Notes: a model not told the origin generated them from the sequence alone. Shown: positions 1 through 8,103, numbered from the stretch's first letter. The stretch: DNA of 64,000 nucleotides from Paracoccus sp. MBLB3053 (GCF_031822435.1 NZ_JAVQLW010000001.1:815501-879500), one strand, 5' to 3'. Numbers and translations are program-made.

Positions 1-2
1 AA

Positions 3-221
3 ACCGATCTGCACGCCCCGCCCACGACGGGCGCCCTGCTCATCGAGCTGATCTCGCGCTCGAAAATGACAAGGCTCCGCCTCTACGGCTTCGATTTCTT
101 CGCTTCGCTCTCGCTCTCCGGAAGTCGCACCGCAGACAAAGTGCCGCACGATTTCGGCAATGAGGCGGAATGGGTGGCAAATTTACATAAAAACGACAAA
201 CGCATCATGCACATTCGCTGA
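3..221 (+). CDS. Glycosyltransferase family 29-like (sialyltransferase-type) protein, C-terminal fragment
   Basis: The frame is open from the window edge to a TGA at 219-221 and gives the last 72 residues of a protein whose start lies outside. Visible stretches are TTGALLIELISRS, LRLYGFDFF and SLSGSRTADKVPHDF. The order 'PTTG... hydrophobic... LYGFDFF... H' resembles the C-terminal part of sialyltransferase-like (GT29) proteins found in some Rhodobacteraceae, with the histidine of VPHDF as a candidate conserved residue. This is family recall from a short fragment, so the assignment is tentative. The coding character (high GC, G/C at third positions) supports a real gene. It ends 76 bp before asd, on the same strand. 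Confidence 0.5.
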   Translation, partial: TDLHAPPTTGALLIELISRSKMTRLRLYGFDFFASLSLSGSRTADKVPHDFGNEAEWVANLHKNDKRIMHIR

Positions 222-297
222 ACAACGTCAGAAATCTGCTTTCGTTTTCCGCGATCCTGCCCTATATCGCGGCGTCTTTACATGAGGAGACCCCCAG

Positions 298-1320
298 ATG
301 GGCTACAAGGTCGTTGTCGCCGGCGCCACGGGGAACGTGGGCCGTGAAATGCTGAACATTCTCGCCGAGCGCGAGTTCCCTGCCGATGAGGTTGTCGCTC
401 TGGCTTCGCGCCGGAGCCTTGGCACCGAGGTCAGCTATGGCGACAAGACCCTGAAGACCAAGGACATCGAGGGGTTCGATTTCACCGGGTATGACATCGC
501 CCTGTTTGCGATCGGCTCGGAGGCGACCAAGCAATACGCCCCCATCGCGGCTTCGCAAGGTTGTGTCGTGATCGATAACTCGTCGCTCTATCGCTATGAT
601 CCGGAAATCCCGCTGGTCGTGCCGGAGGTGAACCCGGACGCGGTCGAGGAATACCGCAGCAAGATGATCATCGCGAACCCGAACTGCTCGACCGCACAGA
701 TGGTCGTCGCATTGAAGCCACTGCACGACCGGGCGCGGATCAAGCGTGTGGTCGTATCGACCTATCAGTCGGTTTCGGGCGCAGGCAAGGATGGGATGGA
801 TGAGCTCTGGAATCAGACCAAGGGCATGTATGTGCCCGGCCAGGAGGTCGAGCCGAAGAAGTTCCAGAAGCAGATCGCCTTCAACGTGATCCCGCAGATC
901 GATGTCTTCCTTGACAGTGGCGACACCAAGGAAGAATGGAAGATGGCAGCCGAGACCAAGAAGATCATGGACCCGTCGATCAAGGTCACGGCGACCTGCG
1001 TCCGCGTCCCGGTCTTTGTCGGCCATTCCGAGGCCGTCAACATCGAATTCGAGGACTTCCTTGACGAAGACGAGGCCCGCGACATCCTGCGCGAAGCTCC
1101 GGGCGTGCTGGTCATCGACAAGCGCGAGCCTGGCGGCTACTCGACCCCGGTGGAATGTGTGGGCGATTTCGCAACCTTCGTGTCGCGCATCCGTCAGGAC
1201 GTTACGATCGAAAACGGTCTCAATCTCTGGTGCGTGTCGGACAACCTGCGCAAGGGCGCGGCGCTGAACGCGGTCCAGATCGCCGAGCTGCTTGGAAACC
1301 GCTGCCTGAAAAAGGGCTGA
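298..1320 (+). CDS. asd: Aspartate-semialdehyde dehydrogenase
   Basis: Cytoplasmic enzyme that reduces beta-aspartyl phosphate to aspartate semialdehyde with NADPH, the branch point to lysine/diaminopimelate, threonine and methionine. The 340-residue protein has the N-terminal NADP-binding GATGNVG loop at residues 9-15. The catalytic cysteine is C130 in NPNCSTAQM, the conserved QSVSGAGKDGMDEL follows, and the base histidine is H243 in VFVGHSEAVN. Length matches the family. The ATG is preceded by GAGGAG about 8 bases upstream. The gene stands alone, closed by a strong terminator. dapB, later in the same lysine pathway, is also in this window (21.5-22.3 kb) but is not linked to it. Confidence 0.97.
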   Translation: MGYKVVVAGATGNVGREMLNILAEREFPADEVVALASRRSLGTEVSYGDKTLKTKDIEGFDFTGYDIALFAIGSEATKQYAPIAASQGCVVIDNSSLYRYDPEIPLVVPEVNPDAVEEYRSKMIIANPNCSTAQMVVALKPLHDRARIKRVVVSTYQSVSGAGKDGMDELWNQTKGMYVPGQEVEPKKFQKQIAFNVIPQIDVFLDSGDTKEEWKMAAETKKIMDPSIKVTATCVRVPVFVGHSEAVNIEFEDFLDEDEARDILREAPGVLVIDKREPGGYSTPVECVGDFATFVSRIRQDVTIENGLNLWCVSDNLRKGAALNAVQIAELLGNRCLKKG

Positions 1321-1340
1321 ACGAGATCGCCATGGTACAG

Positions 1341-1366
1341 AAGGGGCGCCTCGGGCGCCCCTTTTT
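1341..1366 (+). terminator. Rho-independent terminator of asd
   Basis: Perfect 8-bp stem GGGGCGCC / GGCGCCCC (1343-1350 with 1354-1361), 3-base loop, then TTTTT at 1362-1366. It lies 20 bp after the asd stop and touches the stop codon of the convergent gene. Confidence 0.9.
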
Positions 1367-2028
1367 CATGGACCTGGGCTGCGGGTAAGTTGCAGCTGCC
1401 TCGCGTCAAGCGCCGCTTCCATCCGGTCGATCGCATCCGCAAGCCGTTCGTCGACCAGGTGAAGATATTGCGTCCAATCGTCGACATGGGACAGTTCCTT
1501 GTCCCCGTCAGAAATCCCTCGCAATCCGATCAGGGGAATTCCAAAGAACTGGCAAGCGCGCAGCACGGCAAAGGTTTCCATGTCCACCATGTCGGCCGCG
1601 ATTGAATCGTAGGCAGCGCCACTGACGATGCTTGCGCCAGTCGCGAGGCTCGCGGCCGGCACATCAGGGATCGGCCAACCAAGGGACACACGTTCCGGCA
1701 GGTCAAGAAAAGGCGTCCTGCCCTTGGGAAACCCAAGGGCCGATGCGTCCATATCCCGATACTCCACCGTGCTGACCTGATAGACACTTGCCTGTTCCAG
1801 ATGTCGCGAACCCGCCGAACCCAGTGACACGACGAGTTGCGGGGATCGTCCCGCACTCGCCAACGTAGCAAGAGCCGATGTCAGGACGACAGCGGCCTCA
1901 ACCGGCCCGACACCGGTCATCAGGGGCGAGATGCGGCGCCTGAGCCGTGGCCCATATTCGGCGTCTACCGCCATCACGAACAGGACGTCATGGCCCGAAA
2001 CCCGGTCGACAGCCGGCAATGCGTTCAT
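1366..2028 (-). CDS. MTA/SAH nucleosidase family protein (phosphorylase superfamily)
   Basis: A 220-residue protein of the purine/uridine phosphorylase superfamily, closest in pattern to 5'-methylthioadenosine/S-adenosylhomocysteine nucleosidases. These cleave adenine from MTA or SAH in the methyl cycle. Supporting motifs are MTGVGPVEAA near residue 35, LVVSLGSAGS for the ribose/phosphate loop, VDMETFAVLRAC carrying the ribose-binding Met-Glu, and the catalytic aspartate in GLRGISDGDKEL. The ATG at 2028 is chosen because the family fold starts there and AAGGGA lies upstream; the open frame extends further without homology. The sequence is divergent from E. coli MtnN, so the exact substrate is open (hypoxanthine- or futalosine-type nucleosidases are alternatives). 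It converges on asd. Confidence 0.75.
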   Translation of the reverse strand: MNALPAVDRVSGHDVLFVMAVDAEYGPRLRRRISPLMTGVGPVEAAVVLTSALATLASAGRSPQLVVSLGSAGSRHLEQASVYQVSTVEYRDMDASALGFPKGRTPFLDLPERVSLGWPIPDVPAASLATGASIVSGAAYDSIAADMVDMETFAVLRACQFFGIPLIGLRGISDGDKELSHVDDWTQYLHLVDERLADAIDRMEAALDARQLQLTRSPGP

Positions 2029-2125
2029 CGAAGTTTCCCTTTTGACGGAGGAGACCCGCAGCGAACACCAATCCCCGACATTGGGCAAGTCGACGTTGAA
2101 TTCCGGGACTGGATTTCCGCTCGCT

Positions 2126-3724
2126 TCAGGCCGAGATCGTTCGCGGCCCCTCACCTCGATCTGATCTGGGGGATGAGACGGTTTCCACCGGCAGCCCCCC
2201 GCGCTCCTGCGCCTCATAGGCAGACACCGAAAAGCTCAGCATCAGGCGACCGCCGGACAGCATGCGCAGGTCCCATGACAGAAGCCCGCCGTTCGGCCCG
2301 GCCATCGCGCCGCCGAGCGCTCCCTCAGGAGCAAGGTTATGCAGCGCGTGGCGCAGGGAGGCCAAGCCAGGGCTTTCCCCGCAGGAAGAAATCCAGTGTT
2401 GTACATGTTCCGCCGCGGTGCCCTTACCGATGCCAGCCCAGATTTCCGAATATCTGCGGTTGGACAGAAGCAGATCACCATTCGCAGAAAACACCGCGAC
2501 CGCCTCGTGCAGCGCGTCAAGGACCTCCCCTCCCAGGGACAGATCAGCGCGGAACTTCCGGGTCAGTGAGATCTCGGAGGTGATGTCCTCGAAAAGGAAG
2601 GCCACAGCGCCGTCGGGATGGGGGCGACCCGTGACCCGATAGGTCTGGCCGCCTGGCAGGGACCACATTTCGACGTGATGCCCCGACGCCGCCGCATTTT
2701 CCAGCGAGTTCATCTGTTGCCGCCAGCTTCGATAGTCCTTCGGCTCGGGGACCATGCGGGCCTCTCGCAGCCGGTCAAGGAAGGCATAGAGTGTGGGTCT
2801 GGCCGTCAGAAAACCGGTTGCCAGCCCGGTCAGGTCGATGAGGGCAGGGTTGAACAGCTGCAGGTTCCGCTCTCGGTCGAATATCGCAAGGCCGATCGGC
2901 AGGTCCGCAAAGGTCTTGGTAAGGGTCTGGACGAATTCCCTCAGGCTGCTTTCCGCGCGCACCGCGGCATCCGCCGGCAGAGCGATCACGATCGTCTGGT
3001 CGCCCGTGTCGTGGACCTGGCAGTCATACCACCGGTTCTGCTTGTCGTTCTGGATCTGTATCCGCCGTGTCGCAACAGGGTTGCGTCCCCCAGACTGGGG
3101 CCGCGCTGAAAGATCGACGATCTGGGGGAGAGGCCAGATGGTTTCTCCGCCGCTCGTCGTATCGACGGCATGCAGATAGGCACCGTTCGCCCATGTGACC
3201 TGGCCTTTGCCATCTTGTCGCCAGGCCAGCATCGGCGACTGGTCCATGGTGCTGCGCAGCATCTCGAGTTCCTGTTCCATCGCGGCGAACGCAAGGGAGT
3301 CGATCATGATCCCGGCATTTTCGGCTGTAGGGTCCGCAATCGTGAAACGGCGAAGCTCGTTGCCCAAGTCCTCGGCCAGCACGCTCAGCCCCGATCCGGC
3401 AGCAGCACCGAGTTCGATCCTCGCCGGCCTGTCCGGGGCCTGCATGGCCTCGATCTCATCGGGCAGGCGCATGGCAAGCCAGGTATTAATCCGCTGCCAA
3501 TCGTCACCGCCCGGCAGGGCGGCCAGCAAGGAACGCGCAGGCGAAGTGGCGTCGATCAATTGATCTTCGCGGAACAGCAAGACGATCGGTTCAATCTCGG
3601 GAATCAGTCGCTTTTGCGCTTCCGCCTCTCTGGGCGCCCAACGGACGATGGCGAATGACAGCCCTGCCGCCATGGCGGCCGCCGAGAATGCAATCAGGAA
3701 TTCTGTCAGCATTGCCTGCCCCAT
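2126..3724 (-). CDS. Membrane-anchored PAS-domain protein without visible kinase domain (DivL-like?)
   Basis: 532 residues. One N-terminal transmembrane segment (about 5-26, LTEFLIAFSAAAMAAGLSFA) is followed by a cytoplasmic region with several PAS-like units: around residues 160-250 (MLAWRQDGKGQVTWANGAYL), 265-385 (LPIGLAIFDRERNLQLFNPA) and 400-505 (ALHEAVAVFSANGDLLLSN). A short disordered tail ends the protein. I see no H-box, N-box or G-box, so it is not an active histidine kinase. Its place beside regB, in a chromosome that also carries tsaE-amgK-murU-addBA-trxA, recalls the alphaproteobacterial divL neighbourhood, so a DivL-like role in cell-cycle signalling is possible but unproven. The ATG has AGGG five bases upstream; a second ATG at 3712 is an alternative. 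Confidence 0.65.
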   Translation of the reverse strand: MGQAMLTEFLIAFSAAAMAAGLSFAIVRWAPREAEAQKRLIPEIEPIVLLFREDQLIDATSPARSLLAALPGGDDWQRINTWLAMRLPDEIEAMQAPDRPARIELGAAAGSGLSVLAEDLGNELRRFTIADPTAENAGIMIDSLAFAAMEQELEMLRSTMDQSPMLAWRQDGKGQVTWANGAYLHAVDTTSGGETIWPLPQIVDLSARPQSGGRNPVATRRIQIQNDKQNRWYDCQVHDTGDQTIVIALPADAAVRAESSLREFVQTLTKTFADLPIGLAIFDRERNLQLFNPALIDLTGLATGFLTARPTLYAFLDRLREARMVPEPKDYRSWRQQMNSLENAAASGHHVEMWSLPGGQTYRVTGRPHPDGAVAFLFEDITSEISLTRKFRADLSLGGEVLDALHEAVAVFSANGDLLLSNRRYSEIWAGIGKGTAAEHVQHWISSCGESPGLASLRHALHNLAPEGALGGAMAGPNGGLLSWDLRMLSGGRLMLSFSVSAYEAQERGGLPVETVSSPRSDRGEGPRTISA

Positions 3725-3786
3725 CGCGACCCTGGATTCGGCCCAAGGTCTGCCAAAGAAGCTAAGAAACTGTTAACGTGCTGCCG

Positions 3787-5127
3787 TCATCCGGCAATTT
3801 CCGGGTTCCGACCCAATGGTTCCCGGTCATTTGCTTCGATGACGTCGCGCGGCCAACTGACCGTCACCTGCGCCCCGCGTTGCCGGTTGCCGAAATGGAC
3901 CACGGCGCCCGAGCGTTCGAGCAACGTCTTTGCGATGAACAGGCCAAGCCCGAGTCCCTCATAGCCGCGGCCATCCTCGGATCGTGGCCGAGTGGTCAGG
4001 AATGGGCTGCCAATCCGGGGCAACAGAGCCAAGGGAAAGCCGGGCCCGTCATCCGCAACCCGTACCCGGATTTCACGCCGGCCCGCGACCGCCTCGATCA
4101 TCACCTCGTTCTTCGCGAAATCCACGGCGTTCTGGATCAGGTTGCGCAAACCGTGGATCAGCGCTGCATCCCGCAGAATGGTGGGAGAGCCTTGCGTCGT
4201 CTCGATCCGGATACGAATGCCACGGTCCCGATGCGGGGCAGCCGCCTCTTCCAGCACTTCTCGCAGCGGTGCAGATCGGATCAACAGGTCATCCCGGCCC
4301 GCGCTTCCCATTGATCGGAGGATCTCGCTGCACCGATCCGAGGATTGCCGCAACAACGCCAGATCCTCGGCGAGGTCGTCGCGGTCGGGAAGTGCCGATC
4401 TTATCTCATCCTGAAGCTCGGAACTCACGAGCTTGATGGTCGCCAGGGGCGTGCCCATCTCATGTGCGGCTGCCGCGACCACGCCTCCGAGATGTTGAAG
4501 CTTCTGTTCGCGTTCTAGTGCCATCCGCGCGGCAAACAATGCGTCCGACGTGGCGGCGATTTCATCCGCCACGGTCCGCGCATAATAGGCGAAGAACAGC
4601 GCTCCGATCACGATCGCGCACCATGTCCCGACCAGCAACGGCTGGCTCAGGCTGATCATCGGCGTGTCGGTGAAGCTCAGCGGTCGCGCAAAGAACGCGG
4701 CCATGGTCACCATGATCAGGGTCGCAACGCCCAATGCGGTCAATTGTCTTCCCGGAAGCGCGGTTGCAGCTACAGTCACCGGCGCCAGCAACAACAGGGC
4801 GAATGGATTTGTCAGCCCCCCGGTCAGCGACAGCAGCGCCGCAATCTGCGCAAGATCGAAACCAAGCTGCCAGGCTGATTCGTTCGGGCCGATGCGACGG
4901 GAAGAACGGAACGTAAGCAGCACATTCAACAGAACGGCCAATCCGATCACAAGAAAGATCGGCCCCAACATCAGATGCGCCCCGATCGCCATGGCCACCG
5001 CAACCGCGATGGATTGGCCCGCGATTGCCACCCAGCGAAGTTGCGTGAGAGTGCGCAGGCGAATTGGCTCGGGTCCGGGCTGTCCGGGCAGGAAATCAAA
5101 GCGGCGGGATATGAAGCCGTTTAACAA
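3787..5127 (-). CDS. regB: Redox-sensing histidine kinase RegB/PrrB
   Basis: 446-residue inner-membrane sensor kinase. It phosphorylates RegA when the respiratory chain is reduced and controls photosynthesis, CO2 fixation, N2 fixation, denitrification and respiratory oxidase genes across the Rhodobacteraceae. Six transmembrane segments occupy about residues 33-185. The quinone-sensing loop GGLTNPF is at 103-109, the H-box HEMGTPLATIKLV has H222, and the redox-active cysteine is C266 in SDRCSEIL. The N box is NLIQNAVDFA, with G boxes DDGPGFP and GLGLGLFIA. The start is a TTG (5127-5125) with AGGAG seven bases upstream; I see no better-placed ATG. It is divergent from regA across a 152-bp gap. 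Confidence 0.95.
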   Translation of the reverse strand: MLNGFISRRFDFLPGQPGPEPIRLRTLTQLRWVAIAGQSIAVAVAMAIGAHLMLGPIFLVIGLAVLLNVLLTFRSSRRIGPNESAWQLGFDLAQIAALLSLTGGLTNPFALLLLAPVTVAATALPGRQLTALGVATLIMVTMAAFFARPLSFTDTPMISLSQPLLVGTWCAIVIGALFFAYYARTVADEIAATSDALFAARMALEREQKLQHLGGVVAAAAHEMGTPLATIKLVSSELQDEIRSALPDRDDLAEDLALLRQSSDRCSEILRSMGSAGRDDLLIRSAPLREVLEEAAAPHRDRGIRIRIETTQGSPTILRDAALIHGLRNLIQNAVDFAKNEVMIEAVAGRREIRVRVADDGPGFPLALLPRIGSPFLTTRPRSEDGRGYEGLGLGLFIAKTLLERSGAVVHFGNRQRGAQVTVSWPRDVIEANDREPLGRNPEIAG

Positions 5128-5201
5128 CTGTTCTCTCCTGACGGATTTTCCTGCGGCTTGATAGGTCTGCAGCGCGCTTCAATCAATCCGGTGCGAACTT
5201 C

Positions 5202-5219
5202 GGCCGGTCGCGGTCGGCC
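5202..5219. promoter_or_regulatory. Inverted repeat in the regB-regA intergenic region (possible RegA site)
   Basis: GGCCG, 8 bases, CGGCC (5202-5206 with 5215-5219), with the internal GTCGCGGT resembling half of the loose GCGNC...GNCGC RegA consensus. It lies 60 bp before the regA start and 75 bp before that of regB. GC-rich palindromes arise easily here, so this is only a candidate autoregulatory site. Confidence 0.3.
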
Positions 5220-5279
5220 AGTTTGACCCTTCTTGAGAAAAAGCCTAGAAGCAGACCGCAAATTCAGGGATCAACGAAC

Positions 5280-5828
5280 ATGGCAGAAAGCCGGAATATC
5301 GGACCCGACCCCAGCCTTTTGCTGGTCGATGACGACGAGGTCTTTCTTAACCGCCTCGGTCGCGCGATGGAAAAGCGGGGATTCACCGTGTCCCGCGCAT
5401 CCTCTGTCGCAGAGGCCCGCAGGATTGTTGAAGAAAATCCGCCAGCTTATGCAGTCGTGGACCTGCGACTCGAGGACGGCAACGGGCTGGATATCGTCGA
5501 TGCGCTTCGCGACGCGCGCGAGGATGCCCGGATCGTCGTGCTGACGGGTTATGGCGCCATTGCAACCGCCGTCGCGGCCGTCAAAATGGGGGCGACCGAT
5601 TATCTCTCCAAACCGGCCGATGCCGAAGAAGTGATGCGTGCGTTACTTTCGAGCGACGGTGCGCTTCCTCCTCCGCCGGAAAGCCCGATGTCCGCGGACA
5701 GAATTCGATGGGAGCATATTCAACGGGTTTTTGAGCAATGCGACCGTAATGTTAGCGAAACGGCGCGCAGATTGCATATGCATCGGCGGACTCTCCAGCG
5801 AATTCTCGCCAAACGCAGCCCGCGGTGA
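5280..5828 (+). CDS. regA: Redox response regulator RegA/PrrA
   Basis: 182-residue response regulator phosphorylated by RegB. Receiver domain about residues 10-125: acidic pocket VDDDE at 16-20, phospho-acceptor D61 in VVDLRLEDGNG, switch residue in VLTGYG, and the lysine of SKPADAEE. A proline linker (PPPPESP) leads to the C-terminal Fis-type helix-turn-helix QCDRNVSETARRLHMHRR, which is nearly invariant among RegA proteins. The ATG at 5280 follows AGGGA; the frame is open upstream but RegA proteins begin here. In Rhodobacter senC (a Sco-type copper chaperone) lies between regB and regA; here it is absent and regA directly faces regB. hvrA follows. Confidence 0.95.
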   Translation: MAESRNIGPDPSLLLVDDDEVFLNRLGRAMEKRGFTVSRASSVAEARRIVEENPPAYAVVDLRLEDGNGLDIVDALRDAREDARIVVLTGYGAIATAVAAVKMGATDYLSKPADAEEVMRALLSSDGALPPPPESPMSADRIRWEHIQRVFEQCDRNVSETARRLHMHRRTLQRILAKRSPR

Positions 5829-5846
5829 TTGCAGATATTGCTGACG

Positions 5847-5876
5847 TTGCATTTAATTGGACGGACGGATTATTAT
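5847..5876 (+). promoter_or_regulatory. Putative sigma-70-type promoter of hvrA
   Basis: TTGCAT (5847-5852), an 18-base spacer, then TATTAT (5871-5876) in the AT-rich 93-bp gap between regA and hvrA. It could give hvrA transcription of its own in addition to read-through from regA. Called by eye only. Confidence 0.4.
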
Positions 5877-5921
5877 ATGCAAAGTCGAATTCGCAAATCT
5901 GAATCTTCCCAGGAAAAAAAT

Positions 5922-6230
5922 ATGGAACTGAATCTGGACAACCTTCCGCTCAAGGAACTCCGGGACCTTCGCAACAAAGTGGAAAAGGCGATCGCCACCT
6001 TTGAAGAGCGGCGCAAGCGCGAAGCTCTCGTTGCCGCCGAAAACGTTGCGCGTGAGTTCGGCTTCAGCCTTGCGGATCTTGCCGAGGCCAAGACAAGCCG
6101 TGGCAAGGTTGCGCCGAAATATGTAAACCCCGAAGATCCCGAAATGACGTGGACCGGCCGCGGTCGCAAGCCGCGTTGGGTCGTGGACGCCCTGGACGCC
6201 GGGACCGCTCTCGAAGAGCTGGAAATCTGA
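5922..6230 (+). CDS. hvrA: H-NS family nucleoid protein HvrA
   Basis: 102-residue DNA-binding protein of the H-NS/HvrA family. In Rhodobacter HvrA modulates photosynthesis and nitrogen-fixation promoters. The N-terminal half (about 5-50) is a charged helical oligomerisation region (LPLKELRDLRNKVEKAIATF). The C-terminal half carries the typical H-NS DNA-binding loop, here TWTGRGRKPRWV at about 80-91, preceded by PKYVNPEDPE. The ATG at 5922 has AGGA eight bases upstream; an upstream in-frame extension through the AT-rich gap has no family similarity. Position right after regA matches the Rhodobacter regA-hvrA order. Confidence 0.9.
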   Translation: MELNLDNLPLKELRDLRNKVEKAIATFEERRKREALVAAENVAREFGFSLADLAEAKTSRGKVAPKYVNPEDPEMTWTGRGRKPRWVVDALDAGTALEELEI

Positions 6231-6235
6231 GCAAG

Positions 6236-6256
6236 CTCCGCCTCCGGGCGGAGTTT
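6236..6256 (+). terminator. Terminator after hvrA
   Basis: CTCCGCC (6236-6242), loop TCCG, GGCGGAG (6247-6253), then TTTCTATTT. It lies 5 bp after the hvrA stop and abuts the stop of the convergent HD-domain gene. Confidence 0.7.
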
Positions 6257-6868
6257 CTATTTCCCGGCTTGATCAATTTCTTCAATCAGAGCCTGAAATC
6301 TATCCATATAGGCTTTGCGGGTTTCCGCAGGAGGACGAAGCCTGATTTCCAGGCCATCAAGAATATCAAGCTCGGGAATCGGGAATAGTCGATCTGCCTC
6401 GGCACGAGAAAACCCGGCGATCTGGATCGCCTCCATCCAGGCAGAGATCCGATCTGCACGCTTGATCGCCGCCTTCACCGCCTTCGGCAATTGCGCAGGC
6501 AGTCCAAAGCGCCGATGAATGGCGGCTGAAAGCCGCGCATCCATATCCCCATACTCCTGCCCCAGCGCCGCTTTGACCGGGGATATCATGTCGCCGATCA
6601 CATATTCCGGCGCATCATGCAAAAGAGCAGCCAGGCGCCAGAGCGGATCGGCCTGGGGGTCGGTCCGATGGTGGATTTCTTCGACAAGAAGCGAATGTTC
6701 GGCCACCGAATAGGCCCAATCCCCACGGGTCTGGCCATTCCAGCGTGCGACAAAGGCAAGCCCATGTGCGATATCGCTGATTTCGATGTCGAAAGGCGTC
6801 GGATCAAGCAGGTCCAGCCTTCGTCCCGAAAGCATCCTTTGCCAGGCTCTCGCCACACCTTTCGCCAT
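6257..6868 (-). CDS. HD-domain phosphohydrolase (YfbR/YfdR-like 5'-nucleotidase)
   Basis: 203-residue metal-dependent phosphohydrolase. The HD signature is visible as H35 (DIAHGLAF), H58 (SVAEHSLLVEE) and H84-D85 in LLHDAPEYVIGD, with a later aspartate in KRADRISAWME. This pattern fits YfbR/YfdR-type 5'-deoxynucleotidases, which dephosphorylate nucleoside monophosphates; the exact substrate cannot be read from sequence. The start at 6868 is favoured by AGGAG about seven bases upstream. The gene lies downstream of secB on the same strand, separated from it by a hairpin terminator, so it is probably transcribed separately. Confidence 0.8.
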   Translation of the reverse strand: MAKGVARAWQRMLSGRRLDLLDPTPFDIEISDIAHGLAFVARWNGQTRGDWAYSVAEHSLLVEEIHHRTDPQADPLWRLAALLHDAPEYVIGDMISPVKAALGQEYGDMDARLSAAIHRRFGLPAQLPKAVKAAIKRADRISAWMEAIQIAGFSRAEADRLFPIPELDILDGLEIRLRPPAETRKAYMDRFQALIEEIDQAGK

Positions 6869-6930
6869 CACGCTTCTCCTGCAGTCCGCCTTGGAACCTA
6901 GCGACTGCGATGGACTTGCGCCAGCATGCG

Positions 6931-6964
6931 AAAGGCCCGCCTGTCCGTCGGGAACAGGCGGGCC
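6931..6964 (-). terminator. Terminator after secB
   Basis: Near-perfect 11-bp stem GGCCCGCCTGT / ACAGGCGGGCC (6934-6944 with 6954-6964), 9-base loop, followed on the minus strand by TTT at 6933-6931. It begins 20 bp beyond the secB stop. Confidence 0.75.
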
Positions 6965-6983
6965 AATCACCGATTTCAAGCGG

Positions 6984-7490
6984 TCAGGACAGCGGCTGAT
7001 CGGCAGGGCGTTCCGCCTGCATCCGACGCGCGATCTCTTGTCGGTAAAGCGCGACGAAATCGACCGGGTCCATGTTGAAGGGAGGGAAGCCGCCGTCCCG
7101 CGTCATGTCCGAGATGATCCGGCGGACATAGGGGAACAGCATCCGCGGGCATTCGATCATCAGAAAGGGATGGAGCTGATCCTCGGGCACGCCTTCGACA
7201 TGGAAGATGCCGCCGTAATCCAGTTCGCACAGGAAGATCGGCGACTTGTCTGCAGAGTTCACCGACTGGACGCGGAACTTGCTGATGACTTCATACTGGT
7301 GGTCAGCGGGGCGTTTACGGGCATCAAGACTGACTTGAACGCTGATCTCGGGCTGCACTTCACCCGAGGGCAGGCCCTTCTGGGCAACCGCGTTTTCAAA
7401 GGATAGGTCGCGGATATACTGGGTCAGGATCTGCATGCGGACCGTGGGCGTCGCGCCGGCCTGACCGGCAGTGTTGGTTTCTTCGCTCAT
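6984..7490 (-). CDS. secB: Protein-export chaperone SecB
   Basis: 168-residue cytoplasmic chaperone that holds precursor proteins unfolded and delivers them to SecA; works as a tetramer. Family hallmarks: the N-terminal MQILTQYIRDLSFENA, the beta-sheet core (PEISVQVSLDARKR, YEVISKFRV), GIFHVEGVPEDQLHPFLMIECPRMLFPYVRRI with the SecA-contacting acidic segment, and the closing GGFPPFNMDPVDFVALYRQ. Length is normal. GGGAG lies seven bases before the ATG. Many alphaproteobacteria have secB beside dnaQ; here dnaQ lies 26 kb away, so the neighbourhood has been rearranged. Confidence 0.97.
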   Translation of the reverse strand: MSEETNTAGQAGATPTVRMQILTQYIRDLSFENAVAQKGLPSGEVQPEISVQVSLDARKRPADHQYEVISKFRVQSVNSADKSPIFLCELDYGGIFHVEGVPEDQLHPFLMIECPRMLFPYVRRIISDMTRDGGFPPFNMDPVDFVALYRQEIARRMQAERPADQPLS

Positions 7491-7539
7491 TGAGGACTCC
7501 CTGTATTTCGGGGCGTTCTAGCACCCTGACGGAGCGCGC

Positions 7540-8103
7540 TCAATGCCGGGTCCATCCGGAATTTCCGGGCCGCCCCCCCGGCCTGCCATCGGTCAGACCT
7601 TCGCGCACCGGCGCAGGAGGATCGTCCTGAACCGAATATTCCCCGTCGATAACGCCCTCTCCTGACGGTCCACGCCCACGCCCGAATCCCGAAGGAAAGT
7701 CCCCTGCGAAATCGGAATCCGATGTCCGGGCGCGGTTGCCGCGAGCGCCGCCCACAACCCGGACCCGTCGCCCCATCCAGCCCATGACCAGGGTCCGCAC
7801 GCCGGGTATCAGCAAGAGCACGCCGATCGCGCTGGTGAAAAGGCCCGGGACCATCATCAGCACACCTGCGATCATGATCAGCGCACCATGAGCCATCGGC
7901 GCCGTGGGATCACGAAACTCGTTCATCGCACGCTGCACGTCGAGCATCGCCATCGCCCCCTGCCTGCGCATTACCGTCGCGCCCAGCACGGCCGACAGCA
8001 GAACAAGCGTGATCGTCGGCAGAATGCCAATGGCCCCACCGACCTGGATGAACAGCGCGATCTCGACGATCGGCAGGATGACGAACGGCACTAGCAGCCA
8101 CAT
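7540..8103 (-). CDS. fxsA: FxsA family membrane protein
   Basis: 187-residue inner-membrane protein. The FxsA domain fills about residues 1-125: WLLVPFVILPIVEIALFIQVG as the first segment, then TITLVLLSAVLGATVMRRQG, and a third region PMAHGALIMIAGVLMMVPGLFTSAIGVLLLIPGVR. A hydrophilic Gly/Arg/Asp-rich tail of about 60 residues follows. E. coli FxsA is known for reducing phage T7 exclusion by the F plasmid; its cellular role is otherwise unclear. The ATG at 8103 has AGGGG about seven bases upstream. It sits between secB and a divergent Tim44-like gene, a conserved alphaproteobacterial grouping. Confidence 0.88.
   Translation of the reverse strand: MWLLVPFVILPIVEIALFIQVGGAIGILPTITLVLLSAVLGATVMRRQGAMAMLDVQRAMNEFRDPTAPMAHGALIMIAGVLMMVPGLFTSAIGVLLLIPGVRTLVMGWMGRRVRVVGGARGNRARTSDSDFAGDFPSGFGRGRGPSGEGVIDGEYSVQDDPPAPVREGLTDGRPGGRPGNSGWTRH

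Noticed and set aside
262..1026. 254-codon minus-strand frame over asd
   Set aside because: Antisense shadow of asd with Asp/His/Arg-rich composition and no domain.
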